NCBI GenBank assembly: GCA_043228905.1
Contig: JBHGNT010000011.1
Span: 6,200,001-6,264,000, forward strand
DNA length: 64,000 nucleotides
Source: Azolla caroliniana
Lineage: Eukaryota; Polypodiophyta
Reading direction: 5' to 3'
The stretch's first letter is position 1. Each line of letters begins with the position of its first letter. Under the pieces are notes generated by a model. That model was given only the letters and a program-made list of their open reading frames with translations, had not been told where the DNA came from and did no database searches. A program made the translations under genes and the position numbers. Below, piece by piece: positions 1 to 11,350 of this stretch.

Positions 1-242
1 AAGACAGAAGTATAAACATCATAAGCTCTATTAATTATCCGCTGTGATTACAATGGGGTCCGGGCCTTTAAATAGGTTTCCGGCCCGTAGTACAAAACGG
101 TGCCTCTCGCACCTTTTCGGGATCCGTCCGGATCTGGAACGGCATACCGTTTCCAGTCCGTCCGTCCACACTATGCTCATTTACAACTATATTTAATTAA
201 TTCCTTCACTCCGTATTTTGGACTCCTTGCCGGCCGGTAACA
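1..242 (-). repeat. 3' LTR of element A (partial, cut by window start)
   Basis: The stretch matches 21122-21363 with one visible difference. On the minus strand the LTR begins TGTTACCGGCCGGC at 242. A TATA-like TATTTAAAG lies on the minus strand near 67-76. The purine tract expected just upstream (243-275) is not a clean polypurine run, only GAAGGGG-type stretches. Confidence 0.92.
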
Positions 243-294
243 CATGGCACGCCCGTGGGACATTACCTTGTACGTCGAACCCTTCTCGGCCCCT

Positions 295-2043
295 TCATTG
301 TTCACCCAAATTGTCCAAAATACTTTGTTCAAGAATTTCCACTTGTTCTTCCGGTTGTGGTTGTTGTGGCTGTGCTTGCTGCTGCTGCTGTGGTTGCGGT
401 TGGGACTGAGGCTGCTCCGGCTGCTCTGCTTGCTGCTGCTGCTCCGTTTGTTTCGCTGACTCCGGCTGCTCCGTTTGTCTCTCTGACTCCGGCATCTCCG
501 ATTGGCTGCTTCCGGTCCGGTCTCCTTCCAGTAACGGTTCCTCATCACTGAGGTTGACCGTAACCGGTTCTCGTTCTTTCTCTCCCCGGATCCGGGACCT
601 CTCGTAGCTTTCAAACTGGATCTGCGCCTCCAGCCTGTCGTCGTCCAGCTGAGCTACAAGTTGCCGGACCTGCCCTAGTTGGTCATCTGCCAAGGCTTGA
701 AAGTCTTCGGCAAGCTCATCTCTTATGCCGGTGAAGTCTTCGGAAGTCAGCATATAGCAATCATCTCCCTCCTTCTGCCGGTTCTCTACGTCGGCCCGGA
801 GCAATTGGAGTTCCGCCGCGTTCGTGGCCCACTTGGTCCACCATTTGACGGAACCGTTGTCAATCAAGCTCTTGGTCTGGTTCAACCAGGCCCGCATTAT
901 ATCCTGGATGCGACTTGCTCCCATTTGCGCTCTGCTTTCCACCACTTGTCGCTCCTCCTTCAACTGCTTGATGAGATTCGCCGTATCCTCCGCCTGCTCT
1001 CTGTAGCGCGTCAGCTGCCCTTGATATGTCGTTTGCAGCCTCTGCAGTACCTCCGCCGCTCTTTCTTTTTCCGCCTGCTGTTGCCTGAGGAGCTCTGTCC
1101 GAACCTTCTCCGCCTCTTCCAACCGTCTTCTGGTTTCCGCTTGTTCCTTGGCGAATGCGGTTGCGGTCCGATCCACTGCTTGCCGGAGCTCATCCGTCCG
1201 TTCCTTGTGCTCCGTTTGCAACCGTTTATACTCCCGGTGCAAGTTCTCAAATTCCTCTGTTTTTTGTTTGAGCTTGCCGTTGATCTGGCGATTGTTCCGG
1301 TCCTCCCGGTCCTTTACCTGCCGGAGTTCCTCTTTCAGGCGCTCTACTTCTGTTTCGGCGTTTCTCCGGAGCCTCTCCTTCTCTTGCAGCATTTTCTCCT
1401 TTTCCTCCTTGAGCCGGTCGTACGCTTGGTGGCCTTTCCGTAAGCTCTCCTCGGCCCGGCGTAGATTCTCAGCAGTCTTTTTGAGTTCTGCCTCCGCTGC
1501 CGTCTTCAATTCTCTTTCGCGGCTCCTCAGCGCTTCTTGGGCAGCTAGCTCATCTTTTAAGTCCGCAAGCTCTTGGGCTCGTGCCGCATTTCTCTCCGGA
1601 ACGGTTTCCGTTGCCGGGGTCTGATTGCTATGTACAGGTTGATCTGCCGCTTTATTCTGTACATTGCCCGGAGTCACCGGTGCTTGGACTTGTGTTGTCA
1701 AAGCCAATTGAGCCATTTCCCTTGTGACCCTGTCCAAGTCTTGTTCAAGGCTCCGGATTCTGGACCGGGCCGTCTCTAGATCTACGGTTGTGACGAGCAA
1801 CCGTTCCTGGTGCGCTCTCTCTTCCGCCTCTATATACTCGACCGCTCCGGCGATTTGCTCGCCTACCCACCGTAGCCACATGCTACTGGTGCCTTGCTGC
1901 TGTACTGGTCGTGTCGGCTCATTCACTGTGGAATTGTCTGGCCTGAGTGCCTGCATATGCCGTTCTGGTTCTACTCCTTGGCCGCCGTGTGTGCTGGCTG
2001 GGTTCGCCGGCTGTTGAGTTCCGGTTCTCGCCGTCTCCGGAGC
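295..2043 (-). CDS. Element A third ORF, C-terminal part: long coiled-coil protein with Gln/Pro-rich tail
   Basis: This is an open frame of about 580 codons with no stop until 295. The first methionine is at 1956, but the frame is open to 2043, where the target duplication of element B begins, and it joins in phase with the frame ending at 13685 once B and one CAACG copy are discounted. From about residue 60 to 400 (counted from 1956) the protein is dominated by E, K, R, L, A and Q with heptad-like spacing, typical of a long coiled coil. The last 70 residues are rich in Q, P and E. I see no zinc knuckle, signal peptide or membrane segment, so it does not look like an envelope. The function is unknown; a structural or Gag-accessory role is only a guess. 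Confidence 0.75.
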   Translation of the reverse strand, partial: APETARTGTQQPANPASTHGGQGVEPERHMQALRPDNSTVNEPTRPVQQQGTSSMWLRWVGEQIAGAVEYIEAEERAHQERLLVTTVDLETARSRIRSLEQDLDRVTREMAQLALTTQVQAPVTPGNVQNKAADQPVHSNQTPATETVPERNAARAQELADLKDELAAQEALRSRERELKTAAEAELKKTAENLRRAEESLRKGHQAYDRLKEEKEKMLQEKERLRRNAETEVERLKEELRQVKDREDRNNRQINGKLKQKTEEFENLHREYKRLQTEHKERTDELRQAVDRTATAFAKEQAETRRRLEEAEKVRTELLRQQQAEKERAAEVLQRLQTTYQGQLTRYREQAEDTANLIKQLKEERQVVESRAQMGASRIQDIMRAWLNQTKSLIDNGSVKWWTKWATNAAELQLLRADVENRQKEGDDCYMLTSEDFTGIRDELAEDFQALADDQLGQVRQLVAQLDDDRLEAQIQFESYERSRIRGEKEREPVTVNLSDEEPLLEGDRTGSSQSEMPESERQTEQPESAKQTEQQQQAEQPEQPQSQPQPQQQQQAQPQQPQPEEQVEILEQSILDNLGEQ

Positions 2044-2048
2044 CGTTG
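2044..2048 (+). repeat. Left target-site duplication of element B (CGTTG)
   Basis: CGTTG abuts the LTR end at 2049 and is repeated at 13680-13684 directly after the other end of B. An exact 5-bp duplication is the expected mark of gypsy integrase. Confidence 0.9.
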
Positions 2049-2513
2049 TATTAGAGATTAGGTACTAAAGTAAGCATAAAATAAGGATATATCAATGATA
2101 GATCTAGAAAGAATAGAGAGAAAAGAGAGAAAGAAGGGTGCCGATCCACCCGACCACCCCCGAGCGAAGGGATCGAGACGGACTCGAGCCTCGATCGGCG
2201 TCCCATACCACCGCCTTGGCGTTGAGTCGTACCTGGACGATAGCGTGCTTGCTACAAGAGTCGTTCCACTCACGGACAGAGTCTCGACGTAGTCAATGCA
2301 TGCCCAAATGAGGGTAGCTAGGCCTCTTATTTATAGTAATTCTCAAGGCCCCCAGCCATGTTCACACTTGGCCTCATGGGTTGTCTCAATCCCGAGGATT
2401 AAAAGTAATCCTCCCCTTCTTTAGACTCTTTGTTTAACCCTCACACTTATCCACGTGTATAGAATACTACGACAATTCTCACCACGGGATATTATATGGT
2501 CATGCCCGTAACA
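2049..2513 (-). repeat. 3' LTR of element B, complete
   Basis: The LTR is 465 bp, starting TGTTACGGGC and ending CTAATA on the minus strand. It pairs with 13092-13556 as the outer part of the inverted repeat, with one difference that I can see (2246 against 13359). The polypurine tract GAGGGGGAGTA precedes it at 2514-2525. The 3' terminus is TA rather than the usual CA; the directly adjacent target duplication fixes this boundary. Confidence 0.92.
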
Positions 2514-4270
2514 TACTCCCCCTCTTTAAAACATTGCACTCTTGCAATGGAAAGTTAGGGAAGTTAGTTCTTAGAGTCGTTTCGCGTTCCCATGTGGCAT
2601 CTTTGATTGATTTATCCATCCATTTTATTTTAAATTCTCGGATTTCCTTAGCACGTAATTTTTTTGTTTTAACATCGAGAATTCTTTCTGGTACATGTGG
2701 TTTAGAAGATAAATCTTCAGAAGTAACCAGAGTTTCAGTTGTAACTGTATTGTCGCCAGAACCTAGAAGTTCTTTTAGACGACTTACATGAAAGACTGGA
2801 TGGATTCCAACACCATCGGGAAGAGCGAGACGATAGGCTGATGATCCAATGCGTTTGAGGACTGTAAAAGGTCCACAAAACCGTGGGGCTAACTTAGCGC
2901 ACTTACCCGTAGACAATGTCTTAGAATTGTGAGGTACACGTAAAAATACCTTCTGTCCAGGGCTGAATACACGAGGTTGCCTGTGATGATCGGCATAAAA
3001 ACGCGCTCTATCTTGAGCTGTTTTTATATTATCCCGTGCAATATGCAACATATCTTGCATATCCCGAAGAAAGTTTTGCGTACTTCGCAACTCATCATGA
3101 TGTATATTAACATCAATCGGGGCTCGTGGCTGAAATCCATACATCAACATAAAAGGACTATATCCCGTCGACGTATGCTTGGAGCTGTTATAAGCAAACT
3201 CCAAAATTGGGAGGTAACGTTCCCATTTTGTTGGTTTTGCACCAACGTATGCTCGAAGCATGTCCTCAATAATTTGATTTACTCGTTCTGTCTGTCCATC
3301 GGATTGAGGATGATCCGTGGAGCTCATGCTCAACGTAGTTTCTAACTTCTTAAAGACTTGCGTCCAGAAGTCACTAGTAAACTTCGGATCTCGGTCACTC
3401 ACGATATCCATCGGTAACCCGTAAAAACGAAATAACTCATCAACGAATTGGTAAGCCAATTTAGGAGCTGTTACCGTGGTTTTAGTAGCAATAAATCTGG
3501 CCATTTTAGTTAGTCTGTCAACCACAACCCATATGGCATCATGACCTTTTTGGGTGCGAGGAAGGCTAACAATAAAATCCATGGATATACTTTCCCACTT
3601 ATTATTGGGAATGTCCAAGGGATGTAAAAGTCCTGCGGCTTTAAGTCGCTCGGCTTTGTTAACCTGACATTGGTGACATTTAGTCACATAGCTATGTATG
3701 TCAGGACGCATCTTAGGCCAATAAAATTGAGTGGAGATGAGAACGAGTGTACGATGTATTCCAGGGTGCCCTGCTGAGGGTGCATCATGGCATTCAAAAA
3801 GAATTCTCTTTTTGACCTCAGGTAAATCTGGAACACAAACCTTCCCATTACGGTAGAGCAGACCGTTAGCAATGTGGAAGTATTCCTTCGAGGGTGTGGT
3901 GGTGTCTGTTCCAGACTCGACTCTTGCCCAGTATTTTGCAAAATAATTGTCATCAGGATACTTTCCTCGAAGGTGATCATAAAGATCTGATGTTATTTCA
4001 GTGAAGCTAAGTATGTTAACTTCACGGATGCGACTTAGTGCATCAGCGACAGTATTCATGGAACCTTTACGATATCGTATGGAAAAATCAAAGTCCTGGA
4101 TGATATCAGCCCATCGTGCCTTACGACCTTTCAGGTCTTGTTGGTCACAAAAATATTTCAAGGACTCGTGGTCCGTAGTTACCACAAAGCGATTTCCATA
4201 AAGATAATGGCGCCATGTTTTGAGCGCATGTATAACCGCAAATAATTCCATTTCTTTTGTACTCAACGAT
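2514..4270 (-). pseudogene. Element B RNase H (end), integrase and chromodomain-like tail, left copy
   Basis: This is an open frame of 588 codons. It opens inside RNase H ([11 protein letters not shown], then a DALSR-type end). The integrase follows: a zinc-binding part with H-x-H and CHQCQ, the catalytic core with SMDFIVSLP, SDRDPKF and a glutamate in DGQTERVNQ, then a GPF-type C-terminal patch. The last 60 residues (PERILDVKTKK, IKWMDK, DATWE) look like a chromodomain of chromovirus integrases, which guides insertion into particular chromatin. No stop is present, unlike the right-arm copy. It lacks gag, protease and RT in this frame; the matching upstream part is probably 5697-8590 across the gap. 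Confidence 0.82.
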
Positions 4271-4284
4271 TGTACGCATTTTAT

Positions 4285-5335
4285 TCAATGTGTAACAAAA
4301 CAATCCCTCTCGATTGTTTCCTCGTGTCCATCAATATCCGAGTTGTCTTGTTCTGCGTTATTTTATTGTGTACTTGATCCGGACATTCACTTTACAATAT
4401 CGATAATGTCTCGGGTCAATTAACATATTTTGAACAAAAACAACTTGATGAAATCGTAAACGATTTTCGTGATGTTTTTCCGAGTGAACTACCCGATGGT
4501 TTACCTCCTAAACGTAATATAGACCATCGTATAGATATTGTACCTGGCATTGCACCCATTAGTATACCTCCGTATCGCCTAAGTCGATCTGAAGAGGATG
4601 AGGTAGCTAAGCAACTTAAGGACTATTTACGAATGGGTTATATACGTTATAGTAAATCTCCATGGGGTGCACCAGTTCTCTTGGTTAAAAAGAAAGAGGG
4701 CACATGGCGTATGTGTATTAATTACCGACGCTTGAATAAAGTGACGATCAAGAATTCGTACCCATTGCCCGGGCTGACGATCTAATTGACCGTCTCCAGG
4801 GAGCTCGGTATTTTACGAAACTTGATCTCCGTACTGGCTACCATCAAATACGAATAAGTGAGGACGATGTTCCTAAAACAGCATTTCGTACGCGCTACGG
4901 CCATTATGAGTTTTTGGTTATGCCTTTTGGTTTGACCAATGCTCCGGCTACATTTCAACAAGAAATGAATGACATTTTCCGAGAACAACTTGGAAAATTT
5001 GTCGTTATCTTCTTAGATGATATTTTAGTTTATAGCCGTACATTACAAGAACATGCTAGACATGTCCGCTTTGTTTTACAAATATTGCGTGACAAACAAT
5101 TTTACGCGAAGATCTCAAAATGTGAGTTCTTCAAGAAATCAATTACTTATCTTGGACATCTCATAACCGAACGAGGAGTTGAAATTGATCCTTCTCGCAT
5201 CGAGAAAATCAAGCTTTGGCCCACTCTTCGGAATATTCGAGAAGTTCGATCATTCCTTGGTTTTGTCGGATTTTTGCGAAAATCTCTTCGTAATTACTCA
5301 CAATTGACGATGCCGTTTACTGATCTTCTAAAAGG
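4285..5335 (+). pseudogene. Element B RT fragment in inverted orientation, left arm
   Basis: RT motifs are readable on the plus strand in two frames: [15 protein letters not shown], the [13 protein letters not shown] block, [19 protein letters not shown] and [13 protein letters not shown] one-base loss near 4770 (one g fewer than at 6719) breaks the frame. The same loss occurs at the mirrored site of the right arm. At 4262-4285 the strand sense switches from the minus-strand RNase H to this plus-strand fragment across the short shared word GGAAT. It may exist only because the assembly path followed the right arm. Confidence 0.78.
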
Positions 5336-5596
5336 TCAAACGTTTCTTTTGGTTTTCTTTTTGTCTTCGCGTGGGATGGCGATTGATCGTTGTGCGGTCG
5401 CCTTCATGCAGACAAGGATTAGCGAAAGAACTTCGGTAAATTTTCCTTAATTTTTTATCTAATTTTTCTTCTCCCTTCTATACATGTGTATACTTAATAT
5501 GTAGTTTTTTTTTCATATATTCAATGATGTTGACGTGGTATTTAATTGGTTATCTTAAACATTTACATATGTCCACGAGGTCAATACCTCGTTTGA
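5336..5596 (+). other. Non-coding end of the left inverted-repeat arm
   Basis: This is AT-rich sequence with no coding sense, identical by eye to 10009-10269 in reverse complement, including a run of nine T. It stops at the gap within the first unit of the hairpin repeat described at 9787-10028. Confidence 0.7.
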
Positions 5597-5696
5597 NNNN
5601 NNNNNNNNNNNNNNNNNNNNNNNNNNNNNNNNNNNNNNNNNNNNNNNNNNNNNNNNNNNNNNNNNNNNNNNNNNNNNNNNNNNNNNNNNNNNNNNN
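5597..5696. other. Assembly gap (100 N)
   Basis: Exactly 100 N is a common placeholder for a gap of unknown size. The gag-pol frame of element B reaches it in mid RNase H, just before the sequence that continues at about 4040 in the left arm. Confidence 0.98.
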
Positions 5697-8590
5697 ACAT
5701 CAGCGACAGTATTCATGGAACCTTTACGATATCGTATGGAAAAATCAAAGTCCTGGATGAGATCAGCCCATCGTGCCTTACGACCTTTCAGGTCTTGTTG
5801 GTCACAAAAATATTTCAAGGACTCGTGGTCCGTAGTTACCACAAAGCGATTTCCATAAAGATAATGGCGCCATGTTTTGAGCGCATGTATAACCGCAAAT
5901 AATTCCTTTTCTTGAACGGTATACCGACATTGAGCAGAATCAAGTTTCTTACTCTCGAATTCTATTGGTTTACCATCTTGATACAAGACAGCACCTATAG
6001 CATAATCGCTTGCGTCGGTTTCAACCTCAAAAGGTTTTGAAGGATCGGGTAAAAGAAGTGAAGGAGCCTTGCATACCAAGTCCTTGAGTTCCTTAAAGGC
6101 GAGGTCTAGTGTAGCATTCCACACAATAGGTTTTGTAGACTTACGCGTTTGACCTTTTAGAAGATCAGTAAACGGCGTCGTCAATTGTGAGTAACTACGA
6201 AGAGATTTTCGCAAAAATCCGACAAAACCAAGGAATGATCGAACTTCTCGAATATTCCGAAGAGTGGGCCAAAGCTTGATTTTCTCGATGCGAGAAGGAT
6301 CAATTTCAACTCCTCGTTCGGTTATGAGATGTCCAAGATAAGTAATTGATTTCTTGAAGAACTCACATTTTGAGATCTTCGCGTAAAATTGTTTGTCACG
6401 CAATATTTGTAAAACAAAGCGGACATGTCTAGCATGTTCTTGTAATGTACGGCTATAAACTAAAATATCATCTAAGAAGATAACGATAAATTTTCCAAGT
6501 TGTTCTCGGAAAATGTCATTCATTTCTTGTTGAAATGTAGCCGGAGCATTGGTCAAACCAAAAGGCATAACCAAAAACTCATAATGGCCGTAGCGCGTAC
6601 GAAATGCTGTTTTAGGAACATCGTCCTCACTTATTCGTATTTGATGGTAGCCAGTACGGAGATCAAGTTTCGTAAAATACCGAGCTCCCTGGAGACGGTC
6701 AATTAGATCGTCAGCCCGGGGCAATGGGTACGAATTCTTGATCGTCACTTTATTCAAGCGTCGGTAATTAATACACATACGCCATGTGCCCTCTTTCTTT
6801 TTAACCAAGAGAACTGGTGCACCCCATGGAGATTTACTATAACGTATATAACCCATTCGTAAATAGTCCTTAAGTTGCTTAGCTACCTCATCCTCTTCAG
6901 ATCGACTTAGGCGATACGGAGGTATACTAATGGGTGCAATGCCAGGTACAATATCTATACGATGGTCTATATTACGTTTAGGAGGTAAACCATCGGGTAG
7001 TTCACTCGGAAAAACATCACGAAAATCGTTTACGATTTCATCAAGTTTTTTTTGTTCAAAATATGTTAATTGACCCGAGACATTATCGATATTGTAAACG
7101 TGAATGTCCGGATCAAGTACACAATAAAATAACGTAGAACAAGACAACTCGGATATTGATGGACACGAGGAAACAATCGAGAGGGATTGTTTTGTTACAC
7201 ATTGAATAAAATGCGTACAATCGTTGAGTACAAAAGAAATGGAATGGCGAACCCAATCAATAAATAAAGAAGAGCTTTTATTATAAAACCAGGGATAACC
7301 CAGTATTACATCGGTGGTACTAAGATTCATTACATGGAAGTCTACTTCCTCTATATAGGTATCAATAGAAATTCCTAAAGAATGAATCGCCCCGTTGATG
7401 TGTTGTACTCTTCCATCAGCCAAGTGCACCGTGTAGGTGTGATCACTTACGGTGGGTTGGATTCCCCATATCTGTACCAAACGATCATTCACAAAATTGT
7501 GTGAGCTTCCCGAATCAAATAAAAATTGTACGGGAGATCCATTGATATACCCGTTTGCACGTAGTAAATCATTGGGACCCAATACATAATGAGGGAAAGA
7601 ACATTGACAATTACTCAAATGATGTGTATAGACCTGAAGGACATTAGGAATCTGACCTTTATGATCTGTAGCTTTAGGTTTTGCGTCGTGCTCTTTTCGT
7701 TGGAGCTTACGACATTGCTCTTTTGTATGACCCTTCTTTTTGCAGAATACGCAAAAAGGATGTTGTCGCTTATAATCGCGATCCATGAATTCGTTGGGTG
7801 TCTTGCGTTTCCCAACGAATTGCGACTGCTTAGTCCCGGGCGCTTCGTTGGGTTTGTTATGGTCCTTCTTCGAAGTGCGTTGATAGCGAAGAACTATCTC
7901 AACGGCCTCTTCGAAGGATTTTGGATCCTTATCGTGCATTATCCAGTGATAGTCCGAATTGGGGATGCCATTGACAAAACAAGCTATTAACCAATTGTCC
8001 CCTTCTAGACCCGATTTTTGGATTTGGGTTCTAGCATGGTGGACATAATCTTCTAGCGAGGAAAACTTCCTGCTAGAGAGGTTCATTAAAGCTTGTGCTG
8101 CCTCGGTTCGAGAGGGAGGTTGTAGAAATTGACCCTTGAAAACTGTGACAAAGTCTGTCCAGGTCTCGGGCAATCTCCCCAAAGTTCGGAGCCCACGCCA
8201 CCAAGCGGCGGCCTTACCCCCTAGTTCTCGGCTGACATATGCAATCTTCGTACTATCTGGCGTGGGATAGAGCTCAAAATGAGACTCCCATCGGCCTAGC
8301 CACGTGCAGATTGCTTCTTCGGTTCTTTCCTTTTTATCTCCCGTAAATGGCTTTACGACAAATGATGGTTCACCCTGACGCTCATCAGGTCTATTAATCT
8401 CATTTTGGAGACTAATGACTCGTGCCTCGAGAGCACTTTGAGATTGCCGAAATTCGGTCAACTGCTGCGCGGTTGAACTAAGGAAATGTTGTACTTGTAA
8501 AATATACGCCTCAATGGACATTGTCCCAGGAGGATTTCCTTGAGGTCTTTCCGCTTGAGCGGAGGGCATCGGGTCGTTATTCTGAGCCAT
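5697..8590 (-). CDS. Element B gag-protease-RT-RNase H, open frame cut by the gap
   Basis: I take the methionine at 8590 as start because it opens a typical chromovirus gag; the frame is open upstream to 8680. In order from 8590: a gag core with AAWWRGL, a single CCHC knuckle ([14 protein letters not shown], near 7750), a protease with FDSGSSHNF (near 7515), RT with the [13 protein letters not shown] block, [12 protein letters not shown] and the catalytic [10 protein letters not shown], and RNase H with [10 protein letters not shown]. There is no frameshift or stop before the gap at 5696. The RT here keeps the base that is lost in both arm copies. With the integrase at 2514-4040 it would make a complete polyprotein, so this is the best-preserved copy of B. 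Confidence 0.9.
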
Positions 8591-8680
8591 TGAATGATTA
8601 TTTCTGGCAAAGAAATAAGATAAGGTCAGACAAATAGTCATAACATCTTGTCGTGGTGTAAACATATCATGGGCAAACAT

Positions 8681-10008
8681 TAATCGATATCATGATCTCA
8701 CGTCAATACCCCTCTAGACGTATGAGATGAGGTTCGAGATCAGGTTACTATGGTAACACAGAGGTGTTTTAAAAACCATGGGGGTGACAAATGAATGCCT
8801 TTCCCTGATCTCTATATCGATTTTTTTCATGGCGGCTCCCCGAGGCTCAACCATGTATGTTCGCGTCATGAATAGTTTATACACGAAAAAAATGTTAACA
8901 ATAACTATGTTTCTGTGCCCACATATGTGGTTTCGGCTCTTTAAGTCCTATTACGAGGACCCCGAAGTGCACTTAGACCTAAAGTCTAAACATGTATTAT
9001 AGTCATATGTATCAACGATGTTATATGGTGTTGGTCATATTTGAACTCGAGACCTCGAGGACAAATACATTAAACACTTGAGCCAACCAAGTGGATTGCG
9101 CGTCTTGAATGTTTAATGTTTGAGGCGTATTCGAGATATGCGAGGCATTTGCCCCTATATGTTTTTTTTAAAAGAAACATATAGGTCAAGTGGCCTTATT
9201 TCTCCCTCATTTATTACCCACTATGGTTGTACGCTACCTACCCTCAAGCCTCGTAAGTACAATGGCATATGCCAAAGGGTAACCTAATGGTCAAGCCGAA
9301 TGAGCCCTTGTGTCTTCGTAGGCTCATGTGGCCCATCACATGGTCACGTCATTACGAATGGCGCTCGTAAGAACGAGCTCATGGTGGCATCGTATCCATG
9401 TAACGAGGGGAGATGTTGGATACGTGTGTCATTAGAGCGACCCTACTTGATGTGGATCAAGCCCGACGTATTCAACATCATTTTGGCTATACGAGGGTCG
9501 TTACGTAACAAAAGATCAAAGTGACCAACGGGAATTTCAACAATAAAAATTGTTGATAAAAGGGATGGTGACAACGCCATTCTCACAAAAATGTGAGGAC
9601 GGCCACCAAAATCCTCTCCCCAATTAGGAAAACATTTGATATGAATCACGTAATCTAAAATATACACATATGTCAATATATCACATATATACGATAAGAG
9701 ACGTATATAAGTGACCACATATGCGTATACTAAATGAATCGTTTTTTTTTATATAGCCAACAATGATGTATTCGGGATACGTAATCGAGGCATATACCTC
9801 TACGCACACGAAACATCCGAAAATAAGGTTAAGCGTAATTCGCAATTGAGATATTGACCTCTTACGCATAGTAAATCCAACGCATATCATTTCGAACGAA
9901 GCGAGGTATTGACCTCGTACGCGAACGTAACATATGTTCGTGAACGTAATACGCAATTGAGGTAATAACCTCGTACGCATACGACACTCATCACATATGA
10001 TTTATATG
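8681..10008. other. Non-coding spacer of element B (leader or foreign insert)
   Basis: No coding frame is convincing over 1.3 kb. It lies upstream of gag in the minus sense, so it could be the untranslated leader, but no LTR or primer-binding site is present in it. It holds a tRNA-like SINE segment (9030-9100) and most of a hairpin repeat (9787-10028). The rest is AT-rich and unremarkable. Confidence 0.6.
9030..9100 (-). repeat. tRNA-like SINE head with pol III boxes
   Basis: On the minus strand an A-box TGGCTCAAGTG (9075-9085, full match to TRGYNNANNNG) is followed about 30 bases later by a near B-box GTTCAAATA (9038-9046, last base off consensus). The context TTGGCTCAAGTG, CTCGAGTTCAAAT is typical of tRNA-derived SINEs. 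No cloverleaf with paired acceptor ends is evident, so it is not a working tRNA gene. Confidence 0.5.
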
Positions 10009-10028
10009 TCAAACGAGGTATTGACCTC
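9787..10028. repeat. Five-copy 55-61-bp repeat with a palindromic core
   Basis: Copies of GAGGTATTGACCTC or close variants lie at 9787-9800, 9848-9861, 9903-9916, 9959-9972 and 10015-10028, spaced 61, 55, 56 and 56 bases. Each core is an inverted repeat of GAGGT and ACCTC around a 4-base centre, usually followed by TACGCA or similar. The first unit seen from the other arm (5577-5590) abuts the N gap, so this array probably broke the assembly. Confidence 0.75.
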
Positions 10029-10261
10029 GTGGACATATGTAAATGTTTAAGATAACCAATTAAATACCACGTCAACATCATTGAATATATGAAAAAAAAA
10101 CTACATATTAAGTATACACATGTATAGAAGGGAGAAGAAAAATTAGATAAAAAATTAAGGAAAATTTACCGAAGTTCTTTCGCTAATCCTTGTCTGCATG
10201 AAGGCGACCGCACAACGATCAATCGCCATCCCACGCGAAGACAAAAAGAAAACCAAAAGAA

Positions 10262-11350
10262 ACGTTTGACCTTTTAGAAGATCAGTAAACGGCATCGTCA
10301 ATTGTGAGTAATTACGAAGAGATTTTCGCAAAAATCCGACAAAACCAAGGAATGATCGAACTTCTCGAATATTCCGAAGAGTGGGCCAAAGCTTGATTTT
10401 CTCGATGCGAGAAGGATCAATTTCAACTCCTCGTTCGGTTATGAGATGTCCAAGATAAGTAATTGATTTCTTGAAGAACTCACATTTTGAGATCTTCGCG
10501 TAAAATTGTTTGTCACGCAATATTTGTAAAACAAAGCGGACATGTCTAGCATGTTCTTGTAATGTACGGCTATAAACTAAAATATCATCTAAGAAGATAA
10601 CGACAAATTTTCCAAGTTGTTCTCGGAAAATGTCATTCATTTCTTGTTGAAATGTAGCCGGAGCATTGGTCAAACCAAAAGGCATAACCAAAAACTCATA
10701 ATGGCCGTAGCGCGTACGAAATGCTGTTTTAGGAACATCGTCCTCACTTATTCGTATTTGATGGTAGCCAGTACGGAGATCAAGTTTCGTAAAATACCGA
10801 GCTCCCTGGAGACGGTCAATTAGATCGTCAGCCCGGGCAATGGGTACGAATTCTTGATCGTCACTTTATTCAAGCGTCGGTAATTAATACACATACGCCA
10901 TGTGCCCTCTTTCTTTTTAACCAAGAGAACTGGTGCACCCCATGGAGATTTACTATAACGTATATAACCCATTCGTAAATAGTCCTTAAGTTGCTTAGCT
11001 ACCTCATCCTCTTCAGATCGACTTAGGCGATACGGAGGTATACTAATGGGTGCAATGCCAGGTACAATATCTATACGATGGTCTATATTACGTTTAGGAG
11101 GTAAACCATCGGGTAGTTCACTCGGAAAAACATCACGAAAATCGTTTACGATTTCATCAAGTTGTTTTTGTTCAAAATATGTTAATTGACCCGAGACATT
11201 ATCGATATTGTAAAGTGAATGTCCGGATCAAGTACACAATAAAATAACGCAGAACAAGACAACTCGGATATTGATGGACACGAGGAAACAATCGAGAGGG
11301 ATTGTTTTGTTACACATTGAATAAAATGCGTACAATCGTTGAGTACAAAA
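10262..11350 (-). pseudogene. Element B RT fragment, right arm
   Basis: The minus strand carries the same RT block as 6140-7240, with [12 protein letters not shown] intact but the frame broken by a lost g near 10835. Its left end joins unrelated sequence at 10262 across the shared word CGTTTGACC. Its right end joins inverted RNase H at about 11350 across GGAAT. Short shared words at both joints suggest template switching during reverse transcription or microhomology repair. Confidence 0.83.

Larger units (their letters stand above)
2049..5596. repeat. Left arm of a 3548-bp inverted repeat
   Basis: Position x pairs with 15605 minus x on the right arm (10009-13556); both arms are exactly 3548 bp with no length difference. 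I see six substitutions, all transitions, at 2246, 2757, 3224, 3393, 3462 and 3511. By eye I found none between about 3516 and 5596. The arm ends at the N gap. The uneven spread of differences suggests that the inner 2.1 kb is a copy of the right arm created by assembly, or else gene conversion. Confidence 0.9.

Noticed and set aside
218-551. Short plus-strand frames rich in Cys, Leu and Ala
   Set aside because: They are the antisense of the Gln/Pro-rich tail and coiled coil of element A's third ORF; composition follows from CAG/CTG-type codons.
9787-10028. Regularly spaced palindromic repeats as a CRISPR-like array
   Set aside because: Spacers are similar to each other, the setting is a plant retrotransposon, and there are no cas genes.
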